This document shows positions 8,708-17,498 of a DNA stretch of 64,000 bases, piece after piece. Under the pieces are notes generated by a model that was not told the DNA's origin, did no database searches, and worked only from the letters and a program-made list of their open reading frames with translations. The first letter of the stretch is position 1, and every line of letters starts with the position of its first letter. Both the position numbers and the translations under genes were made by a program. The stretch comes from an uncultured Cohaesibacter sp. (lineage in GTDB: Bacteria; Pseudomonadota; Alphaproteobacteria; Rhizobiales; Cohaesibacteraceae): contig NZ_OY761553.1 in NCBI RefSeq assembly GCF_963664735.1, positions 821,303 to 885,302 of the forward strand, given 5' to 3'.

Positions 8708-9451
8708 TCAGCGATAGTGCTGCTCGCCCCTGGACACTCGTTCGATTTCTGCGCGTACCAAGCGTTCCACCATCACTGGCAGATTCTGGTCAAGCCAAGC
8801 TTTGAGCATTGGGCGCAGCATATCTTCAACGACATTCTCGATTGTGCGAGAATTGTTGTTCAGGATGGTATGGGTCAGGTCGCCAAAAGCGCTGGTAACC
8901 TTTTTTGACGTATCATCAGAGACCAGCGGCGCGCCGCGCTCAACGGTTGGGAGCGGGCCTTCAGGCATGGGAGCGGAAGCAAAAACGGCATTGAGCGCTT
9001 CCGGGACAGCTTCCTCAAGCTTCTGGTTGACAATATCCTCGATCGGGCTCGGTTCTTCAGCAGCCTTTTCTTCTATATTGGCGAAGACAACATCTTCTTC
9101 CTGCGGCTCAACAAAATCGGATTCCTGCCATTCTGAAGGAAGATCAAGGACATCCTCTTCTTCCTCCTGAGAAGCTTCTTCCTCTTCTTCCATAGCTGCC
9201 ATTGCTGCAGCCATGTCGATTTCTTCTTCTTCCTCAGGTTCAGGTTCTGGTTCCGGCTCTGGTTTCGAGACGGGTTCATCAAATAAAGCGTCAAGAGCTT
9301 CCTGACTCAAAGCTTCGTTCGGATCTGCTTCCGGTTCACTATTAGCTGAAGAGTCATCGCCGATAGCAGCCTCCTCATCCGAGATGATTCTACGGATGGA
9401 AGCGAGAATCTCCTCCATCGAGGGTTCTTGAGCTGCACTGGAATTTGACAT
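8708..9451 (-). CDS. popZ: PopZ-like polar organiser (DUF2497 protein)
   Basis: The 247-residue cytosolic protein has the PopZ layout: a short conserved N-terminal helix (EEILASIRRIISDEE, residues 12-26), a long acidic Pro/Glu-rich middle with runs of Glu near residues 65-105, and a conserved helical C-terminus (LRPMLKAWLDQNLP, VERLVRAEIERVSRG). In Caulobacter, PopZ self-assembles at the pole and anchors the ParB/parS centromere; the role here is inferred from family. I chose ATG at 9449-9451, with GTGAGG upstream, because it directly precedes the conserved MSNSSAAQEPSMEEI block. The frame is open to 9523 but the extra residues look non-native. The gene lies between tolC and valS, the usual place. 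Confidence 0.85.
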   Translation of the reverse strand: MSNSSAAQEPSMEEILASIRRIISDEEAAIGDDSSANSEPEADPNEALSQEALDALFDEPVSKPEPEPEPEPEEEEEIDMAAAMAAMEEEEEASQEEEEDVLDLPSEWQESDFVEPQEEDVVFANIEEKAAEEPSPIEDIVNQKLEEAVPEALNAVFASAPMPEGPLPTVERGAPLVSDDTSKKVTSAFGDLTHTILNNNSRTIENVVEDMLRPMLKAWLDQNLPVMVERLVRAEIERVSRGEQHYR

Positions 9452-9765
9452 GGCCTCACCCAAAACTAACGACAAACAGGTCATAGAACTCAACATATCT
9501 CGCCGCAGATATGATTCGCTCATTTTATAACTATAGTGTGTTTGTCAGTTTGTTGAAATCTGTTCCGCAAAAAAGCATCAATGAGATGTGGAGTGAAGGA
9601 AATATGTATTAATTTCCCCGCAATCTCTTTGTTTTGTTTCAGGCTATATAGAAAAGTCTACGGTTTCAGCTCAAATACTGACTGGCGAAAACACCCAACA
9701 TCTGAAAAAGCTGGCGAAAGTCACCAGCTTTTCAGAACTATCAATAGAGCATATCTTGATTAGTC
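9452..9765. other. Intergenic region between popZ and tolC
   Basis: About 314 bases without a convincing gene. A 60-codon rightward frame at 9581-9763 has no ribosome site and no recognisable content. The region should hold the popZ-valS promoter and the tolC 3' end, but no clear hairpin or promoter stands out. Confidence 0.4.
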
Positions 9766-11151
9766 TTAGCGACCATCTGGAGTACGAAGACCGATCCACT
9801 TGTCTCGAACTGCTTTGTAATGCTCGGTTGGATCGTAACGCTTGACCTTCAGTTTCAGGTTGGAAGCCGACAGGTTGCCTGTCGCAGAGGCCAAACTGAA
9901 TGAAGCAACGATACGATCATGCTGCGCCTGAACCAGAGAAATCCTAGCCGAGATCAGCGTTTCCTGTTGATCGAGAACGTCGAGCAATGTGCGCTGGCCG
10001 ACTTTCTGTTCTTCGATCACGCCCTGCGTTGCAAGTCTTGCGGCCTTGACCTGAGCCTGAGCGGCGGTGATAGAAGGAATGCTGGCCTGCAGGCTTGCCC
10101 AGGCAGAAACAATGGTTGCACGGATCTGGGCGCGTGCGAGATCTAGTTGAATGCGCGTTTGGCCCAGAGTTTCCTTGGCCTTACGGATCGTGGAATAGTT
10201 TGCGCCACCAGAATAAAGGGGAATGCTGATAGAGCCTGTGAGCGAAGCGCTATTGGTCGAGCCAGAAACATTGTTTCTGCTCACATTGTTTGTCCAGGAC
10301 CGAGAGGCCGCGCCAGTCAATGAAACTGTTGGCAACAGTGCGCCTTCCGCGATCTTGACTTCCAGTTCAGCGGAATCGACAGAATATTGGGCGGACAGGA
10401 TAGACGGGTGTCTCGTCAAACCCTGAGATATTGCTTTGTCCAATGTTTTTGGGAATAGATTGTCGACCGAGTAGCCAGCGACCAATGTGCCTGCTTTAGC
10501 TCCGACCAACTGCTCGTAAGTGGCGCGACTTGCGGAGAGAGAAGCTTCTGCTGCATGGACCTGAGCGATTGCAGCGGCCAAGCTGGCTTCTGCCTGATTC
10601 ACATCGGTGTTGATGGTCTCGCCAACGGCAAAGCGGTCTTTTGCTGAACGAGCCTGCTCTTCAAGGAAGGCAACATTCTGTTTTCTCAGTTCGAGAATGG
10701 CTTGGTTTTGCAAAATATCCATATAGGCTGTTGCAACTTCCAAAAGCACTGACTGTTCAGTGGACTTTAACCCTTCCCTTGCAGCGTTAATCGCCACTTC
10801 TGCCTGTTTTACACCATTCTTTGTTCGGTTGCCCCGATAAAGAATCTGCTGAACCTGCAGTCCCAGAGATGTGGTGTTGACTTGGTTTTTTCTGGCAACG
10901 CCAGTCAGATAATCGGACTCTGTTACTGAGCGAGCAGCTGATCCTGATGCGGAAATCGTAGGTCTGTAGCCAGATAATGCCTGAGGGACAGATTCGTCAG
11001 TTGCACGCAAACCAGCTCTTGCTGCGTTAAGCGTCGGGTTGTTGCTATATGCTAGCGCCAGAGCATGAGAAAGATTTTCCGCTGAGGCACCATGCGCATT
11101 GCAAAGAAGTGCAGTTAAAGCACATAGCGATATTGTCCGAAGCCCTGCCAC
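9766..11151 (-). CDS. tolC: TolC-family outer-membrane efflux protein
   Basis: The 461-residue outer-membrane channel starts with a signal peptide (MAGLRTISLCALTALL, AxA site near GASA). Mature sequence begins ENLSHALALAYSNNPTLNAARA, the usual TolC opening. Two OEP repeats follow (about residues 30-215 and 240-430) with the paired heptad-rich helices, including VATAYMDILQNQAILELRKQ. TolC trimers span the outer membrane and periplasm and serve RND or type I export pumps. The start is GTG at 11149-11151 with AGGAG 8 bases upstream. It lies in the conserved pcm - tolC - popZ - valS block. The export partner is not visible here. Confidence 0.93.
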   Translation of the reverse strand: MAGLRTISLCALTALLCNAHGASAENLSHALALAYSNNPTLNAARAGLRATDESVPQALSGYRPTISASGSAARSVTESDYLTGVARKNQVNTTSLGLQVQQILYRGNRTKNGVKQAEVAINAAREGLKSTEQSVLLEVATAYMDILQNQAILELRKQNVAFLEEQARSAKDRFAVGETINTDVNQAEASLAAAIAQVHAAEASLSASRATYEQLVGAKAGTLVAGYSVDNLFPKTLDKAISQGLTRHPSILSAQYSVDSAELEVKIAEGALLPTVSLTGAASRSWTNNVSRNNVSGSTNSASLTGSISIPLYSGGANYSTIRKAKETLGQTRIQLDLARAQIRATIVSAWASLQASIPSITAAQAQVKAARLATQGVIEEQKVGQRTLLDVLDQQETLISARISLVQAQHDRIVASFSLASATGNLSASNLKLKVKRYDPTEHYKAVRDKWIGLRTPDGR

Positions 11152-11480
11152 ACCAATACTCCTAAATCAAATTGCGGCATGATTAGCCTCACCACGCCGA
11201 TACATAGATGCTGTTTTGTTGAGGACCATAATAGGAAGAGGCAATCATTCCTAGAGGCCCGTGCTTCAAATCTCTTAAAAAAATGTGAATACAGCTTTCT
11301 TGCAACATTTAAGAAACGAGATTGTGCCGATAGTAGCACTATTTTTGAGAAATTAGTTCTGAAACTGTGCATCAAATTGTATCAATTGATGAATTTGTCA
11401 TGCCTAATTATAAATTATTATCCAAATTCAGTGTGTTAAACACCCTCCTTCAATGGGGATTCTACAAGAAACCGACCGAG
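11152..11480. other. Intergenic region upstream of tolC
   Basis: About 329 A+T-rich bases between the leftward methyltransferase and tolC genes. It must hold the tolC promoter. I see no terminator hairpin, RNA gene or conserved small reading frame. Confidence 0.4.
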
Positions 11481-12134
11481 TTAAAATTGAAATGCAGGTG
11501 CTTTTTGAAATTCACTCAAAACAGGTGCATTGATATCGAAGGCTGGAATACTGGAAAAGTGGTCGTTGTTTCGCACGATTCTAACAGCTTCTGCCATCTG
11601 ATCATATCCGATTGCGGTTACAAGGACGCCACCATTCTTTAGTTGCTCAAGCAGGTTCTGCGGGACCTCTTCTACGCATCCATCAATGAAAATGACGTCG
11701 AATGGCCCTTCAGAGGGAACGCCTTTAGTTACATCGGCAGATATCACCGCAACATTGTCAAAGCCTAGGTCTGAAATGGAAGCTTCTGCGGCCAAAGCGA
11801 GCGTTTCATCTGTTTCAACAGCAACGACTGTATTCGAAAGCCTGGAAGCCAGAGCCGCAGAATATCCAGAACCGGAAGCGATGATGAGTACAAGATCTTC
11901 GGGTTTGATGTCCGCAAGCTGGAGCATTTTGGCCAGAGGGGAAGGCTGGGTCATGGTTCGTGATGCCGATATCGTGATGTCGGCATCAGAATAGGCCAAA
12001 GCACCCTGCTCTTCTGGTACGAACTTTTCGCGGGGGACTTCCAGGAATGCCTGTAGAACAGAATATGACGTAACGTCGGTCGTCCTGATCTGATTGTTGA
12101 CCATGGTGAGGCGTGCTTGACTATATTCAACCAT
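11481..12134 (-). CDS. pcm: Protein-L-isoaspartate O-methyltransferase
   Basis: The 217-residue cytosolic SAM-dependent enzyme methylates L-isoaspartyl residues as the first step of damaged-protein repair. Visible features are the N-terminal block ARLTMVNNQIRTTDV (residues 6-20) and the VPREKFVP block near 32. A SAM-binding glycine motif near 85 reads LIIASGSGYSAAL, in place of the commoner IGTGSGYQ, and an acidic VAVETDE follows. The start at 12132-12134 has CGGAG upstream and matches the family's N-terminus; the frame extends 58 codons further but that part is not family-like. In Hyphomicrobiales this paralogue sits next to tolC, as here. Confidence 0.9.
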   Translation of the reverse strand: MVEYSQARLTMVNNQIRTTDVTSYSVLQAFLEVPREKFVPEEQGALAYSDADITISASRTMTQPSPLAKMLQLADIKPEDLVLIIASGSGYSAALASRLSNTVVAVETDETLALAAEASISDLGFDNVAVISADVTKGVPSEGPFDVIFIDGCVEEVPQNLLEQLKNGGVLVTAIGYDQMAEAVRIVRNNDHFSSIPAFDINAPVLSEFQKAPAFQF

Positions 12135-12414
12135 TTCCGGACTCCGTATGTCGCAACAGGCAACGCCTTTGGTGAAGCAGAGATTTTCACTTGTCGGCCC
12201 GTCTGCAGGACAAACCGTGTAGTGAATGATTTCATACCTATCAGGCGAGAATGATTCAAATGCAATTGCTGTATATATACTTAATGTGTGTAGGCCAAAA
12301 TGCTCCATTGTTACAAAATTGTGCCGGAGCTTGTTAAAAAGTGAAATTGTGGTGGAAATTCACTTGAGCCTTGCTGAAGCTTTTGCTATTGACCATCCAC
12401 CACATACGCAGGAT
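12135..12414. other. Intergenic region between pcm and tRNA-Cys
   Basis: Divergent promoter region: leftward for pcm, rightward for tRNA-Cys. An open frame continues upstream of pcm to 12308 but lacks family similarity. No other feature is evident. Confidence 0.4.
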
Positions 12415-12488
12415 GGCTCGATGGCGGAGTGGTGACGCAGCGGATTGCAAATCCGTGTACGCCGGTTCGATTCCGGCTCGAGCCTCCA
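12415..12488 (+). tRNA. tRNA-Cys (anticodon GCA)
   Basis: The 74-nt cloverleaf has acceptor arms GGCTCGA / TCGAGCC and anticodon loop TTGCAAA, giving anticodon GCA. It has a T-loop GTTCGATTC, discriminator base T (U73 is the hallmark of tRNA-Cys) and an encoded CCA end. Confidence 0.96.
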
Positions 12489-12644
12489 ACCTCTTCCAAA
12501 TATATGATAATATGATGAAATTCAGAGTGTACGACGCTCTGTGGGCATTTGCGCTTGTATGATCAGCCTGAAATTCTGAAGCATTGTAGCGATATTTGGC
12601 GATAATCCTGAATGGGGGAGCTTAGTTTGGTGGATTATCGCTGT

Positions 12645-13616
12645 TCAGGCCGCTGTACAGATTGTTCTGTTGCGGCCTTTGTTTTTCGCTTCATACAGGC
12701 ATTTGTCTGCGACATGGACCAATTCGGTAACAGACATGACTCTGTTCGCCTTTACAGAAGAGACGCCAAAGCTTGTGGTTATGTAGATTGGAAGATCTCT
12801 GTATATCGCAGGTGTTGTTGCAATCTGGGTGCGCAAACGTTCCGCAACGTCGAACGCTTCATCAATATTGGTTTTTGGCAATAGGAAGGCGAATTCTTCA
12901 CCACCAAATCGAGCGGCAATATCATAAACTCGAAGATTCTTGCGGCAAACATCAGCCAGGTTTTGCAATACGCGGTCTCCTGCCGGATGACCGTATGTGT
13001 CGTTGACCACTTTGAATCTATCAATATCAAGCAAAATTACGCTGAGATCAGTTGCAAACCGTTTTGCGTGATCGAGCTCCTGTCTGGCTTTTATCCAGAA
13101 GCCCTGTCTTTGTTGAAGTCCTGTGAGACAGTCAATCGTTGCCAATGAGCGCAATTCTATCTCGTCAATGACGATGCGGCTCATATCATATAGGTCTGAG
13201 AGCTGGTTTTCAGACAGTTTCCGCGGGACATGATCCATGATGCACAAGACGCCAAGGCAGAGCCCCGATGGTGAGATCAGCTGAATGCCTGCGTAAAAGC
13301 GAATGTTGGTTTCACCCAAAACCATTTCACTGTTTTTGAAACGATCATCCAGAAGCGTGTCTTCAATTATAAAGGGTTGCGCAGTCTCTATGGCATATGC
13401 GCAAAAAGATCCATCTTTTGAGGTTTCGCACATTTGAAGCCCCTGATGAGACTTAAACCACTGTCGGTCTTCATCAACCAATGAAATAAGGGCGATGGGC
13501 GCATTCAATAAATTTTTTGTGAGGCGCGTAATGCGATCAAATGCTTCTTCAGGTTCAGAATCAAGGATTGCATATCGTTGCAATTCCTGTAGACGACGAA
13601 TTTCAGAGTTAGACAC
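12645..13616 (-). CDS. Diguanylate cyclase with GAF sensor domain
   Basis: The 323-residue cytosolic protein makes cyclic di-GMP from two GTP. An N-terminal GAF domain covers about residues 20-155; its opening (ILDSEPEEAFDRITRL) and the SFCAYAI block match the GAF type often fused to GGDEF. The GGDEF domain covers about 160-320 and has an intact active site, RFGGEEF. Five residues before the GGEEF lies RVYD, an RxxD inhibitory site, so product feedback is likely. The start is GTG at 13614-13616 with GGGGGAG upstream. It is monocistronic. The GAF ligand is unknown. Family and activity are well supported. Confidence 0.93.
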   Translation of the reverse strand: MSNSEIRRLQELQRYAILDSEPEEAFDRITRLTKNLLNAPIALISLVDEDRQWFKSHQGLQMCETSKDGSFCAYAIETAQPFIIEDTLLDDRFKNSEMVLGETNIRFYAGIQLISPSGLCLGVLCIMDHVPRKLSENQLSDLYDMSRIVIDEIELRSLATIDCLTGLQQRQGFWIKARQELDHAKRFATDLSVILLDIDRFKVVNDTYGHPAGDRVLQNLADVCRKNLRVYDIAARFGGEEFAFLLPKTNIDEAFDVAERLRTQIATTPAIYRDLPIYITTSFGVSSVKANRVMSVTELVHVADKCLYEAKNKGRNRTICTAA

Positions 13617-14130
13617 TTAAGAACTCCCCCAAGTTCTGCGACTTAACGACTACGTATTTTTGTACCAGATGTATTAATATATGGTGATCATAGGTTGTGT
13701 GGATTTGTATATAAAACTGGTGATGAATTTATTATAATCGGCTGCAAATTTCTCTCTAATTTATATGATTGAAATCGACAAGGTCGTTTGTTTGTTCAAT
13801 TATATCATAAAGTTGGTCTTATTCTTGTAGGGCTTGCTACCTAGAAATGTGCGGAGTTTTTATCGTAATTAATGACGGTTTGAACACTGTTAATCGGGAT
13901 TCTGATGGGGATGTTACAGAATATAGATCTTAATTCTGGTCAAATATTTCCAATAGATTGGAATCAAAATTAAGGTTTTGTAAACGAGCTCAGAAGCTGA
14001 GTTGTCATTTCATGTTGACCCTGTTGCACAGTTCTCAAACATATATCTTAATATTGGGCTTAGGGTTTGCATCCGATGGTCAAAAGGTCTATGCGTTAGG
14101 CGATTTTCCGAACAGTTTGGGATGTGGGTT
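13617..14130. other. Intergenic region upstream of cobC
   Basis: Over 500 A+T-rich bases separate two divergent genes. I looked for the conserved blocks of a cobalamin riboswitch, because B12 genes follow, and did not find them. The frame of cobC extends back to 14002, but those residues do not resemble the family. No other feature is evident. Confidence 0.45.
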
Positions 14131-15159
14131 ATGGTAGCCAGTGACGACAATATTATGATGCATGGCGGTGATCTTTCTGCTGCAATGAATCAGTATGGAG
14201 GAACGCGTGAGGGTTGGCTGGATCTTTCCGCCGGAATCAACCATGTTTCTTATCCGTTCGATAGAGAGAAAGCGCTGGATTCAATTGGCGCATTGCCCAC
14301 TCAAAGCGATTTGGTGGAATGTCTGGCGGCCGCTCGTGTTGCTTATGGGGTGCATGATGAAGTCTCAATCGTGGCTTCTCCTGGAACACAATCCCTTATT
14401 CAGTCTATGCCGGTTTTGCTTGGTACCAATCAGAGTTGTCTTATTTTGGGGCCGACCTACTCGGAGCATCAGCGTGCAATGGCCAGAGCTGGCGTTGACG
14501 TTGCAATGATCAATGAGTTGCCAAAGGAGTTTTTCCCCGGTGACTGTCTGTTGGTCTGCAACCCGAATAACCCGGATGGTCGCACGCTGGAGGCTGATTT
14601 GCTTGTTGATCTGGCGAGTAAATTGCACCGTCAGCGTGGGTTGTTGATCGTCGATGAAGCTTTTGCGGATGTGGATCCCAAACTCAGCGTCATGCCGCAC
14701 TTGGCTGAAATGCCTAACTGTGTGATTTTGCGCTCTTTTGGCAAGTTTTTCGGTTTGTCCGGTATCCGACTTGGTTTTCTGATGGGGCATGAAGGCCAGA
14801 TCAGCAAGATTCGCGATATGCTTGGACCATGGGCTGTTTCTACCCCTGCATTGCGCGTTGGAACGCAAGCTTTGAGTGATCTTGAATGGCAAAAAAGCCA
14901 GCGGGAGAAACTACATGCTCAAGCCGAGCTTATGGACAAGATTCTTGACAAGCGCGGTCTTTATATTGCCGGGGGGACATCTCTGTTCCGCCTGGTGATC
15001 AAGGAAGATGCGCAGGACTTGCATCGTAAATTGGCTGAAATGCATATTTGGACGCGTATCTTCGATTATCGGTCCGATTATATTCGTTTTGGCATTCCGA
15101 TTGATCAGAAATCCATGACCCGTTTTGACGAAGCTCTCGGCAGGGTTATGCATCGGTGA
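14131..15159 (+). CDS. cobC: Threonine-phosphate decarboxylase (cobalamin biosynthesis aminotransferase)
   Basis: The protein has about 342 residues, is PLP-dependent and cytosolic. It decarboxylates L-threonine phosphate to aminopropanol phosphate, the linker of the cobalamin nucleotide loop. Class I/II aminotransferase features are the HGGDL opening, LDLSAGINH near residue 28, CNPNNPDG near 143, DEAFADV near 175 and the PLP lysine in RSFGKFFGLSG near 198. It is named cobC by the Pseudomonas/rhizobial scheme (Salmonella CobD). I take ATG 14131; 14122 and 14155 are alternatives, as no start has a strong ribosome site. Its TGA overlaps the GTG of the next gene, so the two are translationally coupled. 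Confidence 0.88.
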   Translation: MVASDDNIMMHGGDLSAAMNQYGGTREGWLDLSAGINHVSYPFDREKALDSIGALPTQSDLVECLAAARVAYGVHDEVSIVASPGTQSLIQSMPVLLGTNQSCLILGPTYSEHQRAMARAGVDVAMINELPKEFFPGDCLLVCNPNNPDGRTLEADLLVDLASKLHRQRGLLIVDEAFADVDPKLSVMPHLAEMPNCVILRSFGKFFGLSGIRLGFLMGHEGQISKIRDMLGPWAVSTPALRVGTQALSDLEWQKSQREKLHAQAELMDKILDKRGLYIAGGTSLFRLVIKEDAQDLHRKLAEMHIWTRIFDYRSDYIRFGIPIDQKSMTRFDEALGRVMHR

Positions 15160-16172
15160 TTCTATTCGGCGGATTGTTTGCGTTTACCGTTCTTGTTGCG
15201 CTTCTGGTGGACGCGGTTTTTGGCGAGCCGGATTGGCTTTGGCGGCACCTCCCTCACCCGGTGGTAGTCTTTGGAAAGGCGATTTCGTTTTTTGAGACCT
15301 GCTTCAATCATCCGGATCAGCAGCGTGCTTTCAGTGGCTGGTTGTTCGGTTTATTTGCGATTGCTACAATCACCGTGGTTGGCAGCGCCTTCGGTTATCT
15401 GTTGCAAGTCTGGCTGATGGGGTTTGGCCTGATCGGCTCTGCTATTGTAGCTGTACTGTCTTCGACGTTGCTGGCGCAAAAGAGCCTGTTTGAACATGTC
15501 AAACGGGTTCAGGAGCCCCTCCATGATGGCAATTTGGAGGGTGCTCGGCATGCTGTTTCCATGATCGTTGGCAGAGATACGACCAAGCTGAATGATTCTG
15601 GTGTGGCGAGGGCAGCTATCGAGAGTTTGGCAGAAAATTACTCCGACGGTATCGTGGCCCCCCTATTCTGGTTTCTGCTTTTGGGGCTGCCTGGGCTCAT
15701 TTGCTACAAGATAATCAATACTGCCGACAGTATGATCGGTCATAGAAACGAGCGGTATCAATATTTTGGTTGGGCGTCTGCGCGACTGGATGATTTGATC
15801 AACCTTGTGCCCGCCAGATTGACCATGCTGCTGCTGTTGTTCTCCCCGGTGTCTCTGAACTTAGAAGCTGGCATTTGCAATCAGCCTTGGAACGCTTTTC
15901 TGGCAGATGCGCGTCGTCACCGTTCTCCAAATGCGGGATGGCCCGAAGCGGCAATGGCGAGGCGTCTGGGTATCGCATTATCCGGGCCTCGCTATTATGA
16001 CGGAAAGCTCAATGATGAGCAGTTTGTCAATGCAGATGGAAAGCGGGAAATTGGATCAAATGAGGTGGCCAAGGCGCTCAGACTTTATGTCGGGGCCTGT
16101 TTGGTGCAATTCCTTTTCGTTGCTATCATTGCTACTCTGGCCGTTCTGACAGCTCTGCTCATGTTTGATTAG
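15156..16172 (+). CDS. cobD: Adenosylcobinamide-phosphate synthase (CbiB/CobD)
   Basis: The 338-residue inner-membrane protein joins adenosylcobyric acid to aminopropanol (phosphate). The family signature is clear: a DAVFGEPDWLWRHLPHPVV opening, the RHAVSMIVGRDT block near residue 130, ESLAENYSDGIVAPLFW near 155 and RDAR-like ADARRHRSPNAGWPEAAMA near 250. Four to five membrane segments are present. The GTG start at 15156 overlaps the cobC stop codon (GTGA). Called cobD in rhizobia, cbiB in enterics. It ends convergently with cobP 32 bases away. Confidence 0.95.
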   Translation: MILFGGLFAFTVLVALLVDAVFGEPDWLWRHLPHPVVVFGKAISFFETCFNHPDQQRAFSGWLFGLFAIATITVVGSAFGYLLQVWLMGFGLIGSAIVAVLSSTLLAQKSLFEHVKRVQEPLHDGNLEGARHAVSMIVGRDTTKLNDSGVARAAIESLAENYSDGIVAPLFWFLLLGLPGLICYKIINTADSMIGHRNERYQYFGWASARLDDLINLVPARLTMLLLLFSPVSLNLEAGICNQPWNAFLADARRHRSPNAGWPEAAMARRLGIALSGPRYYDGKLNDEQFVNADGKREIGSNEVAKALRLYVGACLVQFLFVAIIATLAVLTALLMFD

Positions 16173-16204
16173 GGGGCGTTGGCGTCTCAGTAAACTCCAA
16201 TGAA

Positions 16205-16759
16205 TCATAGCCTAATGGGTGGCTGATTGTTGGGCTTTAATTGCTGGGGAATACCAACTCGCACCTCGATTACGCGGTCCGTAACGACAGCCAGTCGCTG
16301 ATTGAGCCAGCCCTGATGATCTCTAAAGGTCCTTACCTCGCGAACCGAGGGAACAATCCCCTGCCCGACTTCGTTGGAAACCAGAACAATATGCGCCTTT
16401 GACGCCTTGAGTGCATCAACAAGAGCGTTCAGGTGGTCTTGTAGCGGTAGTGAGTGATATAAGAGGTTATTGAGCCATAAGGTGGCGCAATCGATGAGCA
16501 AGGCATTCTCATTGCTATCGAGCTCCATAATCACCCGGGCTATGTCGATTTCCTCTTCGATAGCTCTCCAGCGCGGCCCTCGATCATCCTTGTGTTTCTT
16601 GATTCGAGCCGCCAGTTCGGAATCTTCGGGAATCACAGGTGATGTCGCGATATAGAACAGATTGAAAGGGCTGTCCTCACAAAGCTTCTGAGCAAAGGAG
16701 CTTTTGCCTGATCTCGCGCCACCTACAACAAGGGTCGTTTGTGCTGAAGTCTCATTCAT
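16205..16759 (-). CDS. cobP: Adenosylcobinamide kinase / adenosylcobinamide-phosphate guanylyltransferase
   Basis: The 184-residue cytosolic enzyme phosphorylates adenosylcobinamide and then adds GMP. The N-terminal P-loop reads GGARSGKSSFAQ (residues 13-24), which is diagnostic for CobU/CobP. Further family blocks are YIATSP near 37, RGPRWRAIEEE near 65, DCATLWLNNLL near 92 and VSNEVGQGIVP near 130. The ATG at 16757-16759 follows AGGAG with 11-base spacing. The frame runs on to 16909, but the extension lies in front of the family's normal start. It is convergent with cobC-cobD and completes the nucleotide-loop genes seen here. Confidence 0.94.
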   Translation of the reverse strand: MNETSAQTTLVVGGARSGKSSFAQKLCEDSPFNLFYIATSPVIPEDSELAARIKKHKDDRGPRWRAIEEEIDIARVIMELDSNENALLIDCATLWLNNLLYHSLPLQDHLNALVDALKASKAHIVLVSNEVGQGIVPSVREVRTFRDHQGWLNQRLAVVTDRVIEVRVGIPQQLKPNNQPPIRL

Positions 16760-16773
16760 GGCTGATCGCGCTC

Positions 16774-17043
16774 CTATTCTTGTTGTGTAGAGGCCGTCAG
16801 CGCTTTGAGGCGATTCCGCTTCTCCATTTTCACCATCAGCTTTCTGCGATATTTTCTCAATAATGGCAAATCGATAGACAAGATCAAAAGACCTAGTGGA
16901 AGCATCCAAAAACCAAGGATTGGCAGGAAGCCAAGCAGGCCGCCAAGAATCAACACGCTACCCAACAGCTTTCGATAAAGCGGAGATTCTGGAATCTTCA
17001 AAGTTTTTTTGCCGATTTTAATCGATCGATTGGGGGAAATCAT
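16774..17043 (-). CDS. Small membrane protein of unknown function
   Basis: The protein has 89 residues. A short basic N-tail is followed by two close hydrophobic segments (about residues 26-45 and 46-62; GSVLILGGLLGFLPILGFW) and a strongly basic C-tail with Arg/Lys clusters (RKYRRKLMVKMEKRNR), so both ends are probably cytoplasmic. It resembles the small PGPGW-type putative membrane proteins, but I cannot assign a function. The ATG at 17041-17043 has AGGT upstream; an earlier ATG at 17088 is possible. It begins 14 bases upstream of cobP on the same strand, so the two may be co-transcribed. Confidence 0.6.
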   Translation of the reverse strand: MISPNRSIKIGKKTLKIPESPLYRKLLGSVLILGGLLGFLPILGFWMLPLGLLILSIDLPLLRKYRRKLMVKMEKRNRLKALTASTQQE

Positions 17044-17306
17044 GTGCCGTGACCTGTTGGGAAAAAATTGAAATCTGACTGACGACAAATCATTTGGACT
17101 GTCAAAACAGCGGAATTATGGCTTTTAGTAATATATCAGGCGGCCGAACTGGTTTGCTCTTTCTATGACAGTCGTTTGGTCTTTTCCACTGATCCACAAG
17201 AGAAATTAAAAAGATAAAAAAAGGGGCTTGGCAAGCGCGGCTCTCTCCATTAGAAACCACCTCACCAACGTTGAGGCGGCCACGGTCGCTTAACGAAAAA
17301 GAGTTT

Positions 17307-17382
17307 TCCCCAGTAGCTCAGTTGGTAGAGCAAGCGACTGTTAATCGCTGGGTCGCTGGTTCGAGTCCGGCCTGGGGAGCCA
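17307..17382 (+). tRNA. tRNA-Asn (anticodon GTT), integration target
   Basis: The 76-nt cloverleaf has acceptor arms TCCCCAG / CTGGGGA, anticodon loop CTGTTAA (anticodon GTT), T-loop GGTTCGAGTCC, discriminator G and encoded CCA. Its last 25 bases are repeated exactly at 37084-37108, marking the gene as the attachment site of the neighbouring element. The element restores the tRNA 3' end, so the tRNA stays functional. Confidence 0.97.
17358..17382 (+). repeat. Left attachment-site core (attL), 25-bp direct repeat
   Basis: GGTTCGAGTCCGGCCTGGGG and the following AGCCA match 37084-37108 at all 25 positions. Upstream of this stretch the two copies diverge, which sets the outer edge of the core. 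It covers the T-arm, 3' acceptor strand and CCA of tRNA-Asn. Confidence 0.92.
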
Positions 17383-17386
17383 TATT

Positions 17387-17420
17387 AGGGCCTTCTGATT
17401 GAGTTCAGAAGGCCCTTTTT
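17387..17420 (+). terminator. Rho-independent terminator after tRNA-Asn
   Basis: Arms 17387-17398 (AGGGCCTTCTGA) and 17405-17416 (TCAGAAGGCCCT) form a perfect 12-bp stem followed by TTTT. The same terminator is repeated at 37113-37146 behind the right attachment copy. Confidence 0.9.
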
Positions 17421-17459
17421 CGCAGAAATCAGCCATCTTCATTGAATCGCAAGGACTAT

Positions 17460-17490
17460 TGCAATAGAAAATGCAATAGGAATGCAATAG
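17460..17490 (+). repeat. Three TGCAATAG direct repeats at the left end
   Basis: TGCAATAG occurs at 17460-17467, 17472-17479 and 17483-17490, with 12- and 11-bp spacing (about one helical turn). The right end of the element has the same triplet with the same spacing at 36999-37029. These may be arm-type binding sites for the integrase or its directionality factor. Confidence 0.65.
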
Positions 17491-17498
17491 AAAATGGG

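Noticed and set aside
13617-14130. Cobalamin riboswitch upstream of cobC
   Set aside because: None of the conserved sequence blocks could be found by eye on either strand.
17460-17490. TGCAATAG array as a CRISPR-like repeat
   Set aside because: Units are only 8 bp with 3-4 bp gaps and there are no spacers or cas genes. Placement at both island ends suits integrase sites better.
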